Shown here: positions 1 to 9,092 of the stretch, one piece after another | Layout: each line of letters opens with the position of its first letter | Position numbering within the stretch: the stretch's first letter is position 1 | Assembly: GCA_023957245.1 (NCBI GenBank) | Contig: JAMLHJ010000012.1 | Coordinates: 54,728 to 118,727 of the forward strand | Origin: Chitinophagales bacterium | Lineage (GTDB): Bacteria; Bacteroidota; Bacteroidia; Chitinophagales; JADIYW01 | Reading direction: 5' to 3' | Length of the DNA: 64,000 nucleotides | The notes under the pieces: generated by a model | What the model saw: the letters and a program-made list of their open reading frames with translations, nothing else | The model's database searches: none | What the model was told of the DNA's origin: nothing | Translations under genes and position numbers: made by a program

Positions 1-2205
1 TAACTTTTGAGACAATAACATCACCTGCTCTTGATATACTGTAATGCCATAAGTATCTTTCAAATACTCTTCCATTTCTGGCAAATCATATTCAATCTTT
101 TCCCGCCCAAATTTCCTATCAATAAAATTAGGAATATACTCTATAGGGCCTGGACGATATAATGCATTCATCGCTACTAAGTCATCAAATCTATCGGGTT
201 TTAAATCTCGTAAATACTTTTGCATACCTCCAGATTCAAACTGAAAAGTACCATTCGTATCTCCTCTTTGATACAAGGCAAATGTCTTTTTATCAGTTAA
301 CGGAATTTCATCCAAATCAATTTTTATCCCATGATTGGAATGAATCAATTCTACCGCATCTTTCAATACTGTCAATGTTTTCAGACCCAGAAAGTCCATT
401 TTGATAACACCTGCATCTTCAATCACACTTCCTTCATATTGTGTAATTAATAGATTGACATCTTTTGCTTTAGCTACTGGAATAATCTCTGTCAAATCTT
501 TGGGAGCAATAATAATTCCTGCAGCATGAATACCTGTACTTCTAATTGACCCTTCCAACTTTATAGCTTCTCTTATCACCTCAGCTCTCAAGTCGTCTCC
601 TTCCATTATTTGACGTAAAAGTTTCAATTTATCAACTGACTCTATATCCAATCCATATTTTTTAACAGGACCATCATCAGCGTCTAAGGGCTTTAATAAT
701 AATCTATTTAATTCAACACCTGGTTTTTCAGGGACTAATTTTGCGAGCATATTAGACTCAGCTAAAGGCAGATCCAATACTCTAGCAACATCCTTAATAC
801 TCGACTTAGCTGCCATTGTACCATAAGTAACGATGTGAGCCACTTGCCTCTCGCCATATTTTTGAACAACATAATCAATCACTTTTTGACGACCATTATC
901 TTCAAAATCTGTATCAATATCTGGCATACTCTTACGGTCAGGATTGAGAAATCTCTCAAAAAGAAGATTATATTTTATCGGATCTATATTGGTGATACCT
1001 ATGCAATATGCTACTGCAGAACCTGCTGCAGAACCCCTACCAGGCCCAATATAAACACCTATTTCTTTACCTTTATTAATAAAATCTTGTACAATCAAAA
1101 AATAGCCAGCAAAGCCCATCGTTTTTATTGTAAACAATTCAAAGTCAATTCGTTCAGTTATTTCGGGGTCTATTTCTCCATATCTTCTTTTTGCTCCTTC
1201 ATAGGTCAAATGCCTGAGATATTCGTCTTGATCAACAAAATTCAAAGGAATCTCGTAATTGGGTAATAAAATCTCTTGTTTAAGTTTCAGAGTTTCCACT
1301 TTATCCACTATCAACTGCGTATTTTCTAAGGCATGAGGCAGATCCGAAAATTTTTCCAACATTTGATTCTCTGTTTTAAAGAAAAACTGATCATTGGCAA
1401 AAGCAAATCTAGTTCCCTTCTGAAAACCTCCATCTTCAGAAAAATCTTTATTTGTTGGCGTGCTTTTCTTCTCACCTGTATTGACACACAAAAGAATATC
1501 ATGCGCATTGTAATCTTCTTGATCTACATAATGCGTATCATTGGTAGCGATAACTGGCACATTATATTTTTTAGCAAATCGGAGCAAAACCTCATTGACT
1601 TTATCTTGGTCAGCAATCCCATGTCTTTGTAATTCTACATAATAATCATCACCAAAAATATCCAACCACCACTTAAATAGCACTTCAGCTTCTTCCTCTC
1701 CTTTATTCAAGATAGCTCTCGGCACCTCGGCTGCAAGACAACATGTCGTAGCTATCAATCCTTCATGGTATTGCAAAACCAATTCCTTATCGATACGTGG
1801 ATATTTGCCATACATTCCCTCCATATATCCTAAAGAACAAAGTTTGACTAGATTTTCATATCCTTTTCGATTCTTGGCCAATAAAAGCTGATGATATCTT
1901 TTATCCTTCTCCCCTTTTGTAAATTGTTGTTGATGACGATTCTCCACTAAATAAAATTCACAACCGATAATAGGCTTAACCACAGGCTCCAAGATATCTT
2001 TCCCATTATCATCTTTCCCAACTACTTTGGTATCCTTCCATGCCTCTGCAACAAATTGAAATACTCCATACATATTGCCATGATCTGTTATCGCCAATCC
2101 ATTATGCCCATCACCTTTGGCTTTAGCAAATAATTTCTTAATATTTGACGCTCCATCCAACAATGAAAATTGAGTATGACTATGTAAATGTGAAAAATTA
2201 GACAT
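1..2205 (-). CDS. dnaE: DNA polymerase III alpha subunit DnaE (partial, C-terminus off the window)
   Basis: Replicative DNA polymerase catalytic subunit. The frame is open from the ATG at 2205 to the left edge of the window, giving 735 codons of a protein normally 1100-1200 residues long. The start reads MSNFSHLHSHTQFSLLDG, the PHP domain with its HxH metal ligands. Further on are GPGRGSAAGS near residue 388 and PDIDTDF near residue 427, which carries polymerase active-site aspartates, then GIHAAGIII and MDFLGLKTL. The PHP-first layout without an inserted exonuclease identifies DnaE rather than PolC. The window simply cuts the gene; I see no frameshift. Confidence 0.97.
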   Translation of the reverse strand, partial: MSNFSHLHSHTQFSLLDGASNIKKLFAKAKGDGHNGLAITDHGNMYGVFQFVAEAWKDTKVVGKDDNGKDILEPVVKPIIGCEFYLVENRHQQQFTKGEKDKRYHQLLLAKNRKGYENLVKLCSLGYMEGMYGKYPRIDKELVLQYHEGLIATTCCLAAEVPRAILNKGEEEAEVLFKWWLDIFGDDYYVELQRHGIADQDKVNEVLLRFAKKYNVPVIATNDTHYVDQEDYNAHDILLCVNTGEKKSTPTNKDFSEDGGFQKGTRFAFANDQFFFKTENQMLEKFSDLPHALENTQLIVDKVETLKLKQEILLPNYEIPLNFVDQDEYLRHLTYEGAKRRYGEIDPEITERIDFELFTIKTMGFAGYFLIVQDFINKGKEIGVYIGPGRGSAAGSAVAYCIGITNIDPIKYNLLFERFLNPDRKSMPDIDTDFEDNGRQKVIDYVVQKYGERQVAHIVTYGTMAAKSSIKDVARVLDLPLAESNMLAKLVPEKPGVELNRLLLKPLDADDGPVKKYGLDIESVDKLKLLRQIMEGDDLRAEVIREAIKLEGSIRSTGIHAAGIIIAPKDLTEIIPVAKAKDVNLLITQYEGSVIEDAGVIKMDFLGLKTLTVLKDAVELIHSNHGIKIDLDEIPLTDKKTFALYQRGDTNGTFQFESGGMQKYLRDLKPDRFDDLVAMNALYRPGPIEYIPNFIDRKFGREKIEYDLPEMEEYLKDTYGITVYQEQVMLLSQKL

Positions 2206-2575
2206 GAATAAAAATGATTAAACTAAGAGATTCTTCAAAAATAATCTTCAAAAAACAGAAGTCCATAAATTTCGATACAAACTTTTCAACATAATTTTAT
2301 AGCAAAAAAAAACACTTAATTATCAAGAGTTTATAAAATAATATCTTATTTATTATTGGATATTACTATCTAATTGAGTTAAGAATAAATGAGTACAAAA
2401 AATACAATTCATCCCTACAAATACTTACACATTGTGCTTATAAAGAATTTTTATTATTAAAACAGATAAGGCATAAATTCAATTATCAAATCTAGTCATC
2501 GTCAAGTTTCTTCATACCCCATTCTTCATTTTACCTCTCACATTTTACAACAATTCCACATAATTCCAATATCAT
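2206..2575. other. Intergenic stretch between dnaE and a secreted protein
   Basis: 370 very AT-rich bases lying upstream of dnaE and downstream of the next minus-strand gene. I see no coding frame, no clear hairpin terminator and no good TAnnTTTG box for dnaE. Confidence 0.6.
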
Positions 2576-4690
2576 TTATTTTTCTACAATACCAATAATA
2601 CGCCAGATATCCCAAATATTTTTATACCAAAACTTCCATTTATTCTTCGCAGCTTGTCCTTCTTCCCTCTCCCAAAAGTGCAAATTATGAACAGGGAACA
2701 GATATCCAAACTGATAAGAAGTATGGCTTTCTCTCTGACTTGCCAATTCTTGTGCTGAATATTTATAAACACGTTCTCTTTCCCTTACAATTTTAATAGC
2801 TTGTAGTCGAATACTTTTAGCTTGAAGGAGATAATCCTTATTTATCAATGATTTATCTTTTGCCAATTTTGATTTTCTATAACTTAATAGATAATTCATT
2901 GTTGCAATTCTATGTTGAACTCGAAGTGTCGTAATATCCAAACTGTTCAAAATTTCTTTAAAAATTGGATTTTTAATATCCTCAGTTATTAATGTAAGCT
3001 TGAGTGAATTATATCTATCAACAAATTGTTGGAGAGCTGACAAAGCATGAGTATGAATACTATCAATCTCATCTTTAGATGCCTTATTTCTCATATAGGA
3101 ATAGGACTTTTCAGGAATCGGTTGAAAAGGGAGATTCAACCCCAATGGCATTTCATCAGTCACAGTGGTTGCGGTCAAATATTTTATCAGATTATCCACT
3201 TTCAATGATTGATTTTGCAATTGATTGACTTGTTTAAAGAATGTTCTTACACTATTGGATTTTTGGATTTTATCAAAATATTGTTCTGGATAAGGGATTA
3301 CTTTCTGACCATTTATAGTTGACTCCCAAGACCAATTGGCAATACTCCAATCTATCAACCAATATGACCATTCCCATCCCGAACTAAAAGTCAAATGTCC
3401 TTCAATATTCAAACTATCACAATACAAGATATCTTCTAAACGAGCATTTAAATAAGGTGTAAGAAAGAGAGGAATACTATTATCAAAAGTGACCCAATAA
3501 GCAGACTCAGGATAGTACCAAGTTTCACGGTGTTGACGAGAGGATAATAATTGCTCTCTCATGTGCAAAAGATTTTTATTGCCATAAACTGGTGCTAGAG
3601 TATCATTCAAAGTATAGAACATGACAGTATGAATCATAGTTCCCCTATCTTTATCGCTATCATTTTCCAATTCTATTTCACGATTTTGAGCGCCTACCAT
3701 ATTGTCCTTTTTGACTACATGTTCACGACCAAATAGGTAAATATCTTTCTCAGCAAGGAGTTTTTGAATATCTGCACGGAGCAAAGATTTTTTATGAACA
3801 TCTCCTGAAGAAAATTCCGTTTCAGAAAATTCCATATTGAAAACTTTCCAATCTGCTTGAGTCAATGCGCTTATTCTCTCTTTGATTTGTTTATCTTTTG
3901 ATTGGAATGAGCGAGGCAGATTTCGATACAATTTGAATGCATATTGTTGTTTCATGTGCAAAGACAAATCCAAACCAGGAACAACTCCTCTGTCTTTCAT
4001 ATAAGTGACCCATTTTTGAGCATAAGCTGGCCAAGTCTTCCTATTGATACTTTCTAATAAACAAAACTCCATGTAATTCTGTCGATTTCTTGCCAACCAA
4101 TCTATATACTCTCTAATACGTTGTTCCCCATCAGGATAATTTTCATCTAATAAAGCTTCTGTCAATTCTATAGGATGTTGAGTATGCAAATGGAAGCCCA
4201 TTTTATTGAACCGAGGTCGCGAACTATATGAAAAATGGTTCTGTAATGGCCAAATCGTCAAATCAGGAATAACACTTGCTCTAGGATGATAAAAATTAAA
4301 ATCTAGCACTTCCTGTAACAATCCATACAAGGCAGCACTTATTCCTTCATAACTATGAGCTTGCAAATTGAGCACATAGCTACTTCCTTCAATGCGCCCT
4401 TCCCAATGATATGACCTATCAGCAACAGTAATAACTGCATAATTATCACTTGCTAAAACAGATTTTTCAACATTAAAATGAGGCAAAACAATAGTCACAT
4501 CTGAAGATTTTTCAGCATTAAAGATGACCTCTCCAACTCCTGATTGTAACAATAGATTTTTGACATCATCCAAGGCATAATTTACTATCGGTTGTGATTG
4601 AACATTGGGAGCAACTTGTATATCAATTGTATAAGCATGTATAGAGAAATTATACATCAATAGAATAAAAAAGAATAAAAATTTTCGCAT
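2576..4690 (-). CDS. Secreted glycoside-hydrolase-like protein of unknown specificity
   Basis: A 704-residue protein with a signal peptide (about residues 1-18, cleaved near SIHA). Residues of about 20-140 look like the small alpha/beta domain that precedes the barrel in GH20 and alpha-glucuronidase-type enzymes, ending near GLLQEVLDFNFYHPRA. Next comes a barrel-like start (RFNKMGFHLHTQHPIEL, then WLARNRQNYMEF) and an aromatic block GWEWSYWLIDWS typical of carbohydrate-active sites. The C-terminal 200 residues look helical. The seen features suggest a periplasmic or exported sugar-active protein. The family and substrate are inference, and I cannot point to a catalytic acid pair. Confidence 0.5.
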   Translation of the reverse strand: MRKFLFFFILLMYNFSIHAYTIDIQVAPNVQSQPIVNYALDDVKNLLLQSGVGEVIFNAEKSSDVTIVLPHFNVEKSVLASDNYAVITVADRSYHWEGRIEGSSYVLNLQAHSYEGISAALYGLLQEVLDFNFYHPRASVIPDLTIWPLQNHFSYSSRPRFNKMGFHLHTQHPIELTEALLDENYPDGEQRIREYIDWLARNRQNYMEFCLLESINRKTWPAYAQKWVTYMKDRGVVPGLDLSLHMKQQYAFKLYRNLPRSFQSKDKQIKERISALTQADWKVFNMEFSETEFSSGDVHKKSLLRADIQKLLAEKDIYLFGREHVVKKDNMVGAQNREIELENDSDKDRGTMIHTVMFYTLNDTLAPVYGNKNLLHMREQLLSSRQHRETWYYPESAYWVTFDNSIPLFLTPYLNARLEDILYCDSLNIEGHLTFSSGWEWSYWLIDWSIANWSWESTINGQKVIPYPEQYFDKIQKSNSVRTFFKQVNQLQNQSLKVDNLIKYLTATTVTDEMPLGLNLPFQPIPEKSYSYMRNKASKDEIDSIHTHALSALQQFVDRYNSLKLTLITEDIKNPIFKEILNSLDITTLRVQHRIATMNYLLSYRKSKLAKDKSLINKDYLLQAKSIRLQAIKIVRERERVYKYSAQELASQRESHTSYQFGYLFPVHNLHFWEREEGQAAKNKWKFWYKNIWDIWRIIGIVEK

Positions 4691-4921
4691 TAACTAAAGA
4701 TAGTTTTTTGTCAATTAAATTTTAACTGATTAAAACTCAAATGAAAATATTGTCTTTGAATGAATATCAAAATACTTGAATCATCTAAATTGAATTTCAA
4801 ATGAAGAAATTAATTTCGCATTATTGAGCTATCTAGCCTTATTTTATTATAATTGGTAGATTTGGCTACTTTATTGTTTAATTGTAAGTTTCTTTTAGGA
4901 TAAACTATTTGAGGATAAAAA

Positions 4922-5248
4922 ATGAATTGGATAATTTTAATCATCGCAGGATTGTTTGAAGTAGCTTTTGCTTCTTGTTTAGGAAAAGCTAAAGAAACAA
5001 CAGGAAGTGAGATGTATTTATGGTATGCTGGCTTCATTTTTACGCTCAGTATCAGTATGATTTTATTGGTAAAAGTTTCACAAGTGTTACCAATAGGTAC
5101 TGCTTATGCCGTATGGACAGGAGTGGGCGCAGTAGGAACAGTTTTAGTAGGTATTCTAGTATTTAAGGAGCCTGCAACCTTTTTGCGATTATTTTTTATT
5201 ACAACGTTAATAATATCAATCATTGGATTGAAAGTAGTATCAAAATAG
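4922..5248 (+). CDS. Small multidrug resistance transporter, Gdx/SugE type (likely guanidinium exporter)
   Basis: A 108-residue, four-helix SMR protein. The essential membrane Glu is E13 in AGLFEV. The signature LPIGTAYAVWTGVGAVGT matches the SugE/Gdx branch rather than EmrE. Gdx proteins exchange guanidinium for protons as dual-topology dimers in the inner membrane; that function is from the family. The gene stands alone, so it is unlikely to be half of a heterodimeric SMR pair. I looked upstream for a ykkC/guanidine riboswitch and did not recognise one. Confidence 0.88.
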   Translation: MNWIILIIAGLFEVAFASCLGKAKETTGSEMYLWYAGFIFTLSISMILLVKVSQVLPIGTAYAVWTGVGAVGTVLVGILVFKEPATFLRLFFITTLIISIIGLKVVSK

Positions 5249-5338
5249 GTAGCAAAAGAAATAAGCCATGAACAATTCAAAACGAGGAATTATCTTTTGT
5301 TGTGAAACAGGTTTCTAAAATTTCAATTTTTCAATTAC

Positions 5339-5393
5339 TCATTGAAGTAAAGATTAAAAGAGAGTCCTCTTAATTAAAAATATACTTCAATGA
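5339..5393. repeat. Long inverted repeat / hairpin between the SMR gene and trpC
   Basis: TCATTGAAGTA (5339-5349) and TACTTCAATGA (5383-5393) are perfect 11-base inverted repeats. An inner pair AAGAG/CTCTT near 5357-5371 extends the potential stem. It lies 90 bases after the SMR stop with no long T-run, so it could be a terminator, a structured RNA or a small mobile palindrome. Confidence 0.6.
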
Positions 5394-5483
5394 ATCAATG
5401 TATCAATAAATTCAGCCAACAAAATTGACATTATCCAAAAAATATTTTTTAACATAGGAAAAATGACAGTTTTAATTTACTTC

Positions 5484-5495
5484 TGTATATTTTAG
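5484..5495 (+). promoter_or_regulatory. Possible promoter box for the trpC transcript
   Basis: TATATTTTAG begins at about 5486 and is one base off the TAnnTTTG box. It lies 7-8 bases before the structured element, as expected if transcription starts at that element. Weak support. Confidence 0.3.
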
Positions 5496-5502
5496 CACAC
5501 TT

Positions 5503-5573
5503 GCGTCAGGGATAGAAGCGGTATCCTCTGTGAGGAACGAACAGAGATACAAGCGGATAGCCCGCCCGGACGC
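5503..5573 (+). ncRNA. Structured RNA-like element upstream of trpC (Flavo-1-like?)
   Basis: The element is closed by GCGTC (5503-5507) pairing with GACGC (5569-5573). Inside are GGGATAGAAGCGG and AAGCGGATAGCCCG, flanking a hairpin in which GTATCCTCTGT (5521-5531) pairs with ACAGAGATAC (5541-5550) apart from one bulged C. The same conserved blocks recur at 36281-36370 on the other strand, before hisF. From memory the pattern resembles a motif common in Bacteroidota, possibly Rfam Flavo-1, but I could not check this. It ends 18 bases before trpC, so it is a 5' leader or a small RNA. Confidence 0.65.
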
Positions 5574-5591
5574 CCAAATCATATTGAAGCT

Positions 5592-6371
5592 ATGACCATT
5601 CTAGATAAAATAGTAGAACGTAAAAAAGTAGAAGTCGCTGAGGCTAAAGCTAAAGTGAGTATCCAAGATCTGAAAAAAATACCATTTTTTGAACGTGAAA
5701 CTATTTCAATGTCTCAGCGAATCAAAGCCGAGGGAAGTTCTGGTATCATTGCTGAATTTAAACGTCACTCTCCTTCTAAAAAGTGGATTAATCAATCGGC
5801 AGACCCAGTGGAAGTAGTCAAATCGTATGAAGAAGCAGGTGCTGCAGCTAGTTCGGTATTGACTGATATTGACTTTTTTAAAGGTTCTTTGGAAGATTTA
5901 AAGCGAGTACGTGAAAATGTTCATTTGCCTTTACTGAGAAAAGATTTCATGGTAGATGCATATCAATTTTATGAAGCTAAAGCTTATGGAGCAGATGCCG
6001 TCTTATTGATTGCAGCCATTTTAACACCCGAAGAAGTAAAAAATTTTACAGACTTAGCTCATGAATTGGGTCTAGAAGTTTTATTAGAATTGCATGGAGA
6101 AGATGAATTGGGACACGTCTATGAAAATGTAGATATGGTGGGAATCAATAATCGAGATTTGAAAACATTTGAAGTCGATGTTGAACGTTCTGCACGTATG
6201 GCTCAGCAATTAAGTGTTAAAATAGTCAAAATCGCAGAAAGCGGTATTGCATCACCAGAAATAATTAATTATTTTAGGGGGGCAGGATTTAATGGTTTTC
6301 TTATTGGAGAAAATTTTATGAAAACTGACAACCCTGGACAAGCTTGTAAAAACTTTATAACATCAATATGA
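5592..6371 (+). CDS. trpC: Indole-3-glycerol phosphate synthase
   Basis: Tryptophan pathway step that closes the indole ring from carboxyphenylaminodeoxyribulose phosphate, in the cytoplasm. The 259 residues form a TIM barrel with the family landmarks AEFKRHSPSK (phosphate and catalytic Lys), LLRKDFMVD, GINNRDL and IAESGI in order. The length is normal. Its stop overlaps the start of the next gene (ATGA), indicating one transcript with the hydrolase and trpF. The rest of the trp pathway is not in the window. Confidence 0.96.
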   Translation: MTILDKIVERKKVEVAEAKAKVSIQDLKKIPFFERETISMSQRIKAEGSSGIIAEFKRHSPSKKWINQSADPVEVVKSYEEAGAAASSVLTDIDFFKGSLEDLKRVRENVHLPLLRKDFMVDAYQFYEAKAYGADAVLLIAAILTPEEVKNFTDLAHELGLEVLLELHGEDELGHVYENVDMVGINNRDLKTFEVDVERSARMAQQLSVKIVKIAESGIASPEIINYFRGAGFNGFLIGENFMKTDNPGQACKNFITSI

Positions 6372-7687
6372 AAACACTCAAAGCGCTTCTTTTCCTTTTT
6401 GTAGGAACATTTATTTTTTCAACCTCAGTTCAAGCCAAAGAAACTTATTTGGTGAGTCATGAATTGATAAAATCTATGAGTAAAGAAGACGTTGAAGCTT
6501 ATTGGAAAGAGCATGGTATTCCAAAATTTATCTTACCCGTAGATTATGGTGTAGATATTTATGAACTGGTATATATGGCTCCTTGGGTGGATGGTACGAT
6601 GATAAAAGCAAGTGGAATCTATTATGTACCAAAGACAAAAAATGGCAAAGTATTATCAACTGCTGTTTATCACCACGGCACAACACTAGCTATTGACAGA
6701 GGAGATATCTTTAAGAATGCTCAATATGGAATCGCATTAGGATTAGCAACTGATGGATTTTTATCATTGGTACCAGATTATTATGGTTTAGGCAAAGGAG
6801 AAAAAACACATTTGTATCAGCATGTTTGGTCTGAGGCAATGAGTACTATTTACATGCTTTATGCGGTCAATGAATTGAATCAACAGTTAAATGTAAAAGC
6901 CAATTCTGATGTATATTTAACAGGATATTCACAAGGAGGACATGCAACAATGTCAGCGCACAAATATCTTCAGGAACTCAATGATCCGAGATTTCAGGTC
7001 GTAGCTTCGGCACCAATGTCTGGTGCTTATGATATGAGTGGCGCACAAGCCAAAGTCATGTTTGAAGTGTATCCACAGCCATTCTACCTTCCTTATTTAT
7101 TAGTGAGTTACCAGACTGCTTATAAATATTGGGATGGAGATATCTATGAAGTATTCAAATCACCTTATGATTCTATCAGCAAAGTGTATCTAGATGGTAC
7201 TCATTATTATGAAGATTTCAATAAAGCAATTCCTAATATTCCTGCCGATATTCTAAAACCTGAACATGTTGAAGAATTCAAAAGAGATCCCAACTATCCT
7301 ATTAAGAAAAGAATAGAGGAAAACAATATTTATGAATGGATTCCTAAATCCCCTACAATGTTTTGCTACTGCTCATCAGATGACCAAGTGTCTGGTGAAA
7401 ACTCTGTTGTAGCTTATAACTATATGAAGAAAAATGGTGCAAAAAGTGTGAGAAAAAAGAACCTTAGTGATACTTTTGACCACAATGAATGTGCTATGTT
7501 TGCAGTTATAGAAACAAAATTTTTCTTTGATAATATCAGAAAAGGAAAAAGAAATCCTGAAAAAGGTAATCGCTTTAAAAGATTCCTGATAGCTAAATAC
7601 AAAAACAGAGAAGAAAAAAAGGTAATTGCTAAACGTAATGAGAAAGCACTCCAAACTGAAGGTCTGCGGACTGAAGCACAAAAATAA
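6368..7687 (+). CDS. Secreted alpha/beta-hydrolase (secretory-lipase-like) inside the trp operon
   Basis: A 439-residue protein with a clear signal peptide (cut after SVQA, about residue 23). The nucleophile elbow GYSQGG places the serine at residue 188, with an oxyanion-hole-like YHHGT at 101-105. DYYGLGKG near 137-144 resembles the secretory lipase (LIP) family. Late acid and histidine candidates are SSDDQVSG and DHNEC. The last 50 residues are very rich in Lys and Arg and overlap the start of trpF. The gene is translationally coupled to trpC but has no known role in tryptophan synthesis. Substrate unknown; lipase or esterase is a guess from the fold. Confidence 0.75.
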   Translation: MKTLKALLFLFVGTFIFSTSVQAKETYLVSHELIKSMSKEDVEAYWKEHGIPKFILPVDYGVDIYELVYMAPWVDGTMIKASGIYYVPKTKNGKVLSTAVYHHGTTLAIDRGDIFKNAQYGIALGLATDGFLSLVPDYYGLGKGEKTHLYQHVWSEAMSTIYMLYAVNELNQQLNVKANSDVYLTGYSQGGHATMSAHKYLQELNDPRFQVVASAPMSGAYDMSGAQAKVMFEVYPQPFYLPYLLVSYQTAYKYWDGDIYEVFKSPYDSISKVYLDGTHYYEDFNKAIPNIPADILKPEHVEEFKRDPNYPIKKRIEENNIYEWIPKSPTMFCYCSSDDQVSGENSVVAYNYMKKNGAKSVRKKNLSDTFDHNECAMFAVIETKFFFDNIRKGKRNPEKGNRFKRFLIAKYKNREEKKVIAKRNEKALQTEGLRTEAQK

Positions 7688-8273
7688 CATCTATGATGTT
7701 GTAGCTGCTGGAGTTGATTATATAGGCTTAATATTTTACGAAAAATCAGCTCGCTATATGGTAGATTCCTTATATCCAGAGGATATTTGGTTTTTGCCAG
7801 ATGAGGTCGAAAAAATCGGTGTCTTTGTTGATGCTGATTTAGAATTTATTAGCAAATATGCACGCCTTTACCAATTAGATATCATACAACTACATGGGAA
7901 TGAATCAGCAGAATTCTGTCAGCAAGTCCAATCTTTAGGTTATCAAGTCATAAAGGCTTTTGGAGTCAATGAGGAGTTTGATTTTAGTATTATGAAATCT
8001 TATATAGATGTAGTAGATTATTTTTTATTTGATACGAAATCTCCTTTACATGGTGGCACTGGGACATCTTTTGATTGGAATATTTTAGAACAATATCCTT
8101 ATAAAACGCCTGTCTTCATTGGTGGAGGTGTAAGCATAGACAACATGCAACAATTGCTCAATAAAGAATTTGATTTTTTATTTGCTTTAGATATGAATAG
8201 TCGCCTTGAAGAAGAACCTGGACTAAAAGATATCACACTAGTCAAAAAAGCGATAGAGATAATGAAGCAATGA
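7638..8273 (+). CDS. trpF: Phosphoribosylanthranilate isomerase
   Basis: Tryptophan pathway Amadori rearrangement of phosphoribosylanthranilate. The catalytic Cys is in KVCGLK (C10) and the general acid Asp is probably that of LFDTKSP. FIGGGVS and LFALDMNSRLE complete the phosphate-binding end of the barrel. I chose the ATG at 7638 (211 residues) over a TTG 12 bases earlier because family members start directly before the KVCG strand. It overlaps the hydrolase coding end by 50 bases, which is unusually long and argues that the hydrolase tail was extended secondarily. Confidence 0.94.
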   Translation: MRKHSKLKVCGLKHKNNIYDVVAAGVDYIGLIFYEKSARYMVDSLYPEDIWFLPDEVEKIGVFVDADLEFISKYARLYQLDIIQLHGNESAEFCQQVQSLGYQVIKAFGVNEEFDFSIMKSYIDVVDYFLFDTKSPLHGGTGTSFDWNILEQYPYKTPVFIGGGVSIDNMQQLLNKEFDFLFALDMNSRLEEEPGLKDITLVKKAIEIMKQ

Positions 8274-8350
8274 AACAATGTGGAAATATGAAGATTTGGA
8301 GATTTGAAGATTTGGAGATGTAAAAAATGTCGTTGGTTGTACCAAAATTT

Positions 8351-8424
8351 AACCACAAAGGACACTAAGTTTTACGCAAAGTTCACGGAGTTTAATGAAG
8401 CAATAAAGCAAAGAAATAATGTGG
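8351..8424 (+). repeat. Dispersed intergenic repeat, copy 1
   Basis: Starts AACCACAAAGGACAC, continues with ACGCAAAGTTCACGGAGTTT and ends AAGAAATAATGTG. It is near-identical to 8493-8565 and partly to 15733-15775. Confidence 0.7.
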
Positions 8425-8492
8425 AGACAAATTAAGAACTTCGAGTTACGAAATACGAATGAAAAACGCTAACGATTGAGGTTCTCGAAACT

Positions 8493-8565
8493 AACCACAA
8501 AGTACACAAAGGTTTTACACAAAGTTCACGGAGTTTAATGAGGTATTGAAACAAAGAAATAATGT
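8493..8565 (+). repeat. Dispersed intergenic repeat, copy 2
   Basis: Begins AACCACAAAGTACAC, shares the core AAAGTTCACGGAGTTTAATG with copy 1 and ends with the same AAGAAATAATGTG. Both copies are on the same strand, 142 bases apart. Confidence 0.7.
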
Positions 8566-8683
8566 GAAAATGAGAAAATGAGAAAATGAGAAAATTCAAT
8601 AATTAACTAATATCTTTTGCATAATAATAAACAACCATTGTCATTCCCTGATATAGGTTGACCACTTTTTAAAACAGAATTTT

Positions 8684-8938
8684 ATGTTAAAGAGTGAAAA
8701 ACGAATTAAAAGACAACGCAGGTTTTCAGAAGATTTCAAATTAAAGATTGTTCAAGAATACGAATCTGGTCAATCCTCGGTTTGTGAAATGGAAAGAATT
8801 TATGATATTGGTAATGCAACAATTTACAGTTGGATTTACAAATATTCCAATTATAACAAAAAATCCATTCAAGTCGTTGAGATGAAAAATAGTCAATCAG
8901 AAAAAATCAAACTTCTAGAAGCTCGTGTTAAAGATTGA
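8684..8938 (+). pseudogene. IS3-type transposase OrfA, truncated
   Basis: 84 codons with the IS3 helix-turn-helix: RRFSEDFKLKIVQEYESG followed by YDIGNATIYSWI. The frame ends early at KLLEARVKD. The leucine-zipper part of OrfA can be read after +1 shifts (ERAVGQKQMNIE, then LEKMIDLAKEQFDIDIKK, to about 9030), so the intact protein would have been near 120 residues. A degenerate copy, not a functional gene. Confidence 0.8.
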
Positions 8939-9092
8939 ACGTGCTGTTGGTCAGAAACAGATGAATATTGAGATTACTTGGAAAAAATGATAGACCTAGC
9001 CAAGGAACAGTTCGATATTGATATTAAAAAAACTCAAACACCCAACACTCTGGTGGTTCCAAGACCATAGAGAAGCCTCTAGATTACAGTTT

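Larger units (their letters stand above)
8274..8645. other. Non-coding stretch full of short repeats
   Basis: No gene is visible. Contents in order: a short tandem of AAGATTTGGAGATTTG units at 8290-8320, two copies of a 73-base dispersed repeat (listed separately), and a run of GAAAATGA units at 8565-8595, directly before the decayed insertion element. Confidence 0.6.

Noticed and set aside
4691..4921. Guanidine (ykkC-type) riboswitch before the Gdx/SugE-type gene
   Set aside because: Neither the two-hairpin ACGR layout nor a ykkC-like core is visible; only weak TAGCC/GGCTA pairing.
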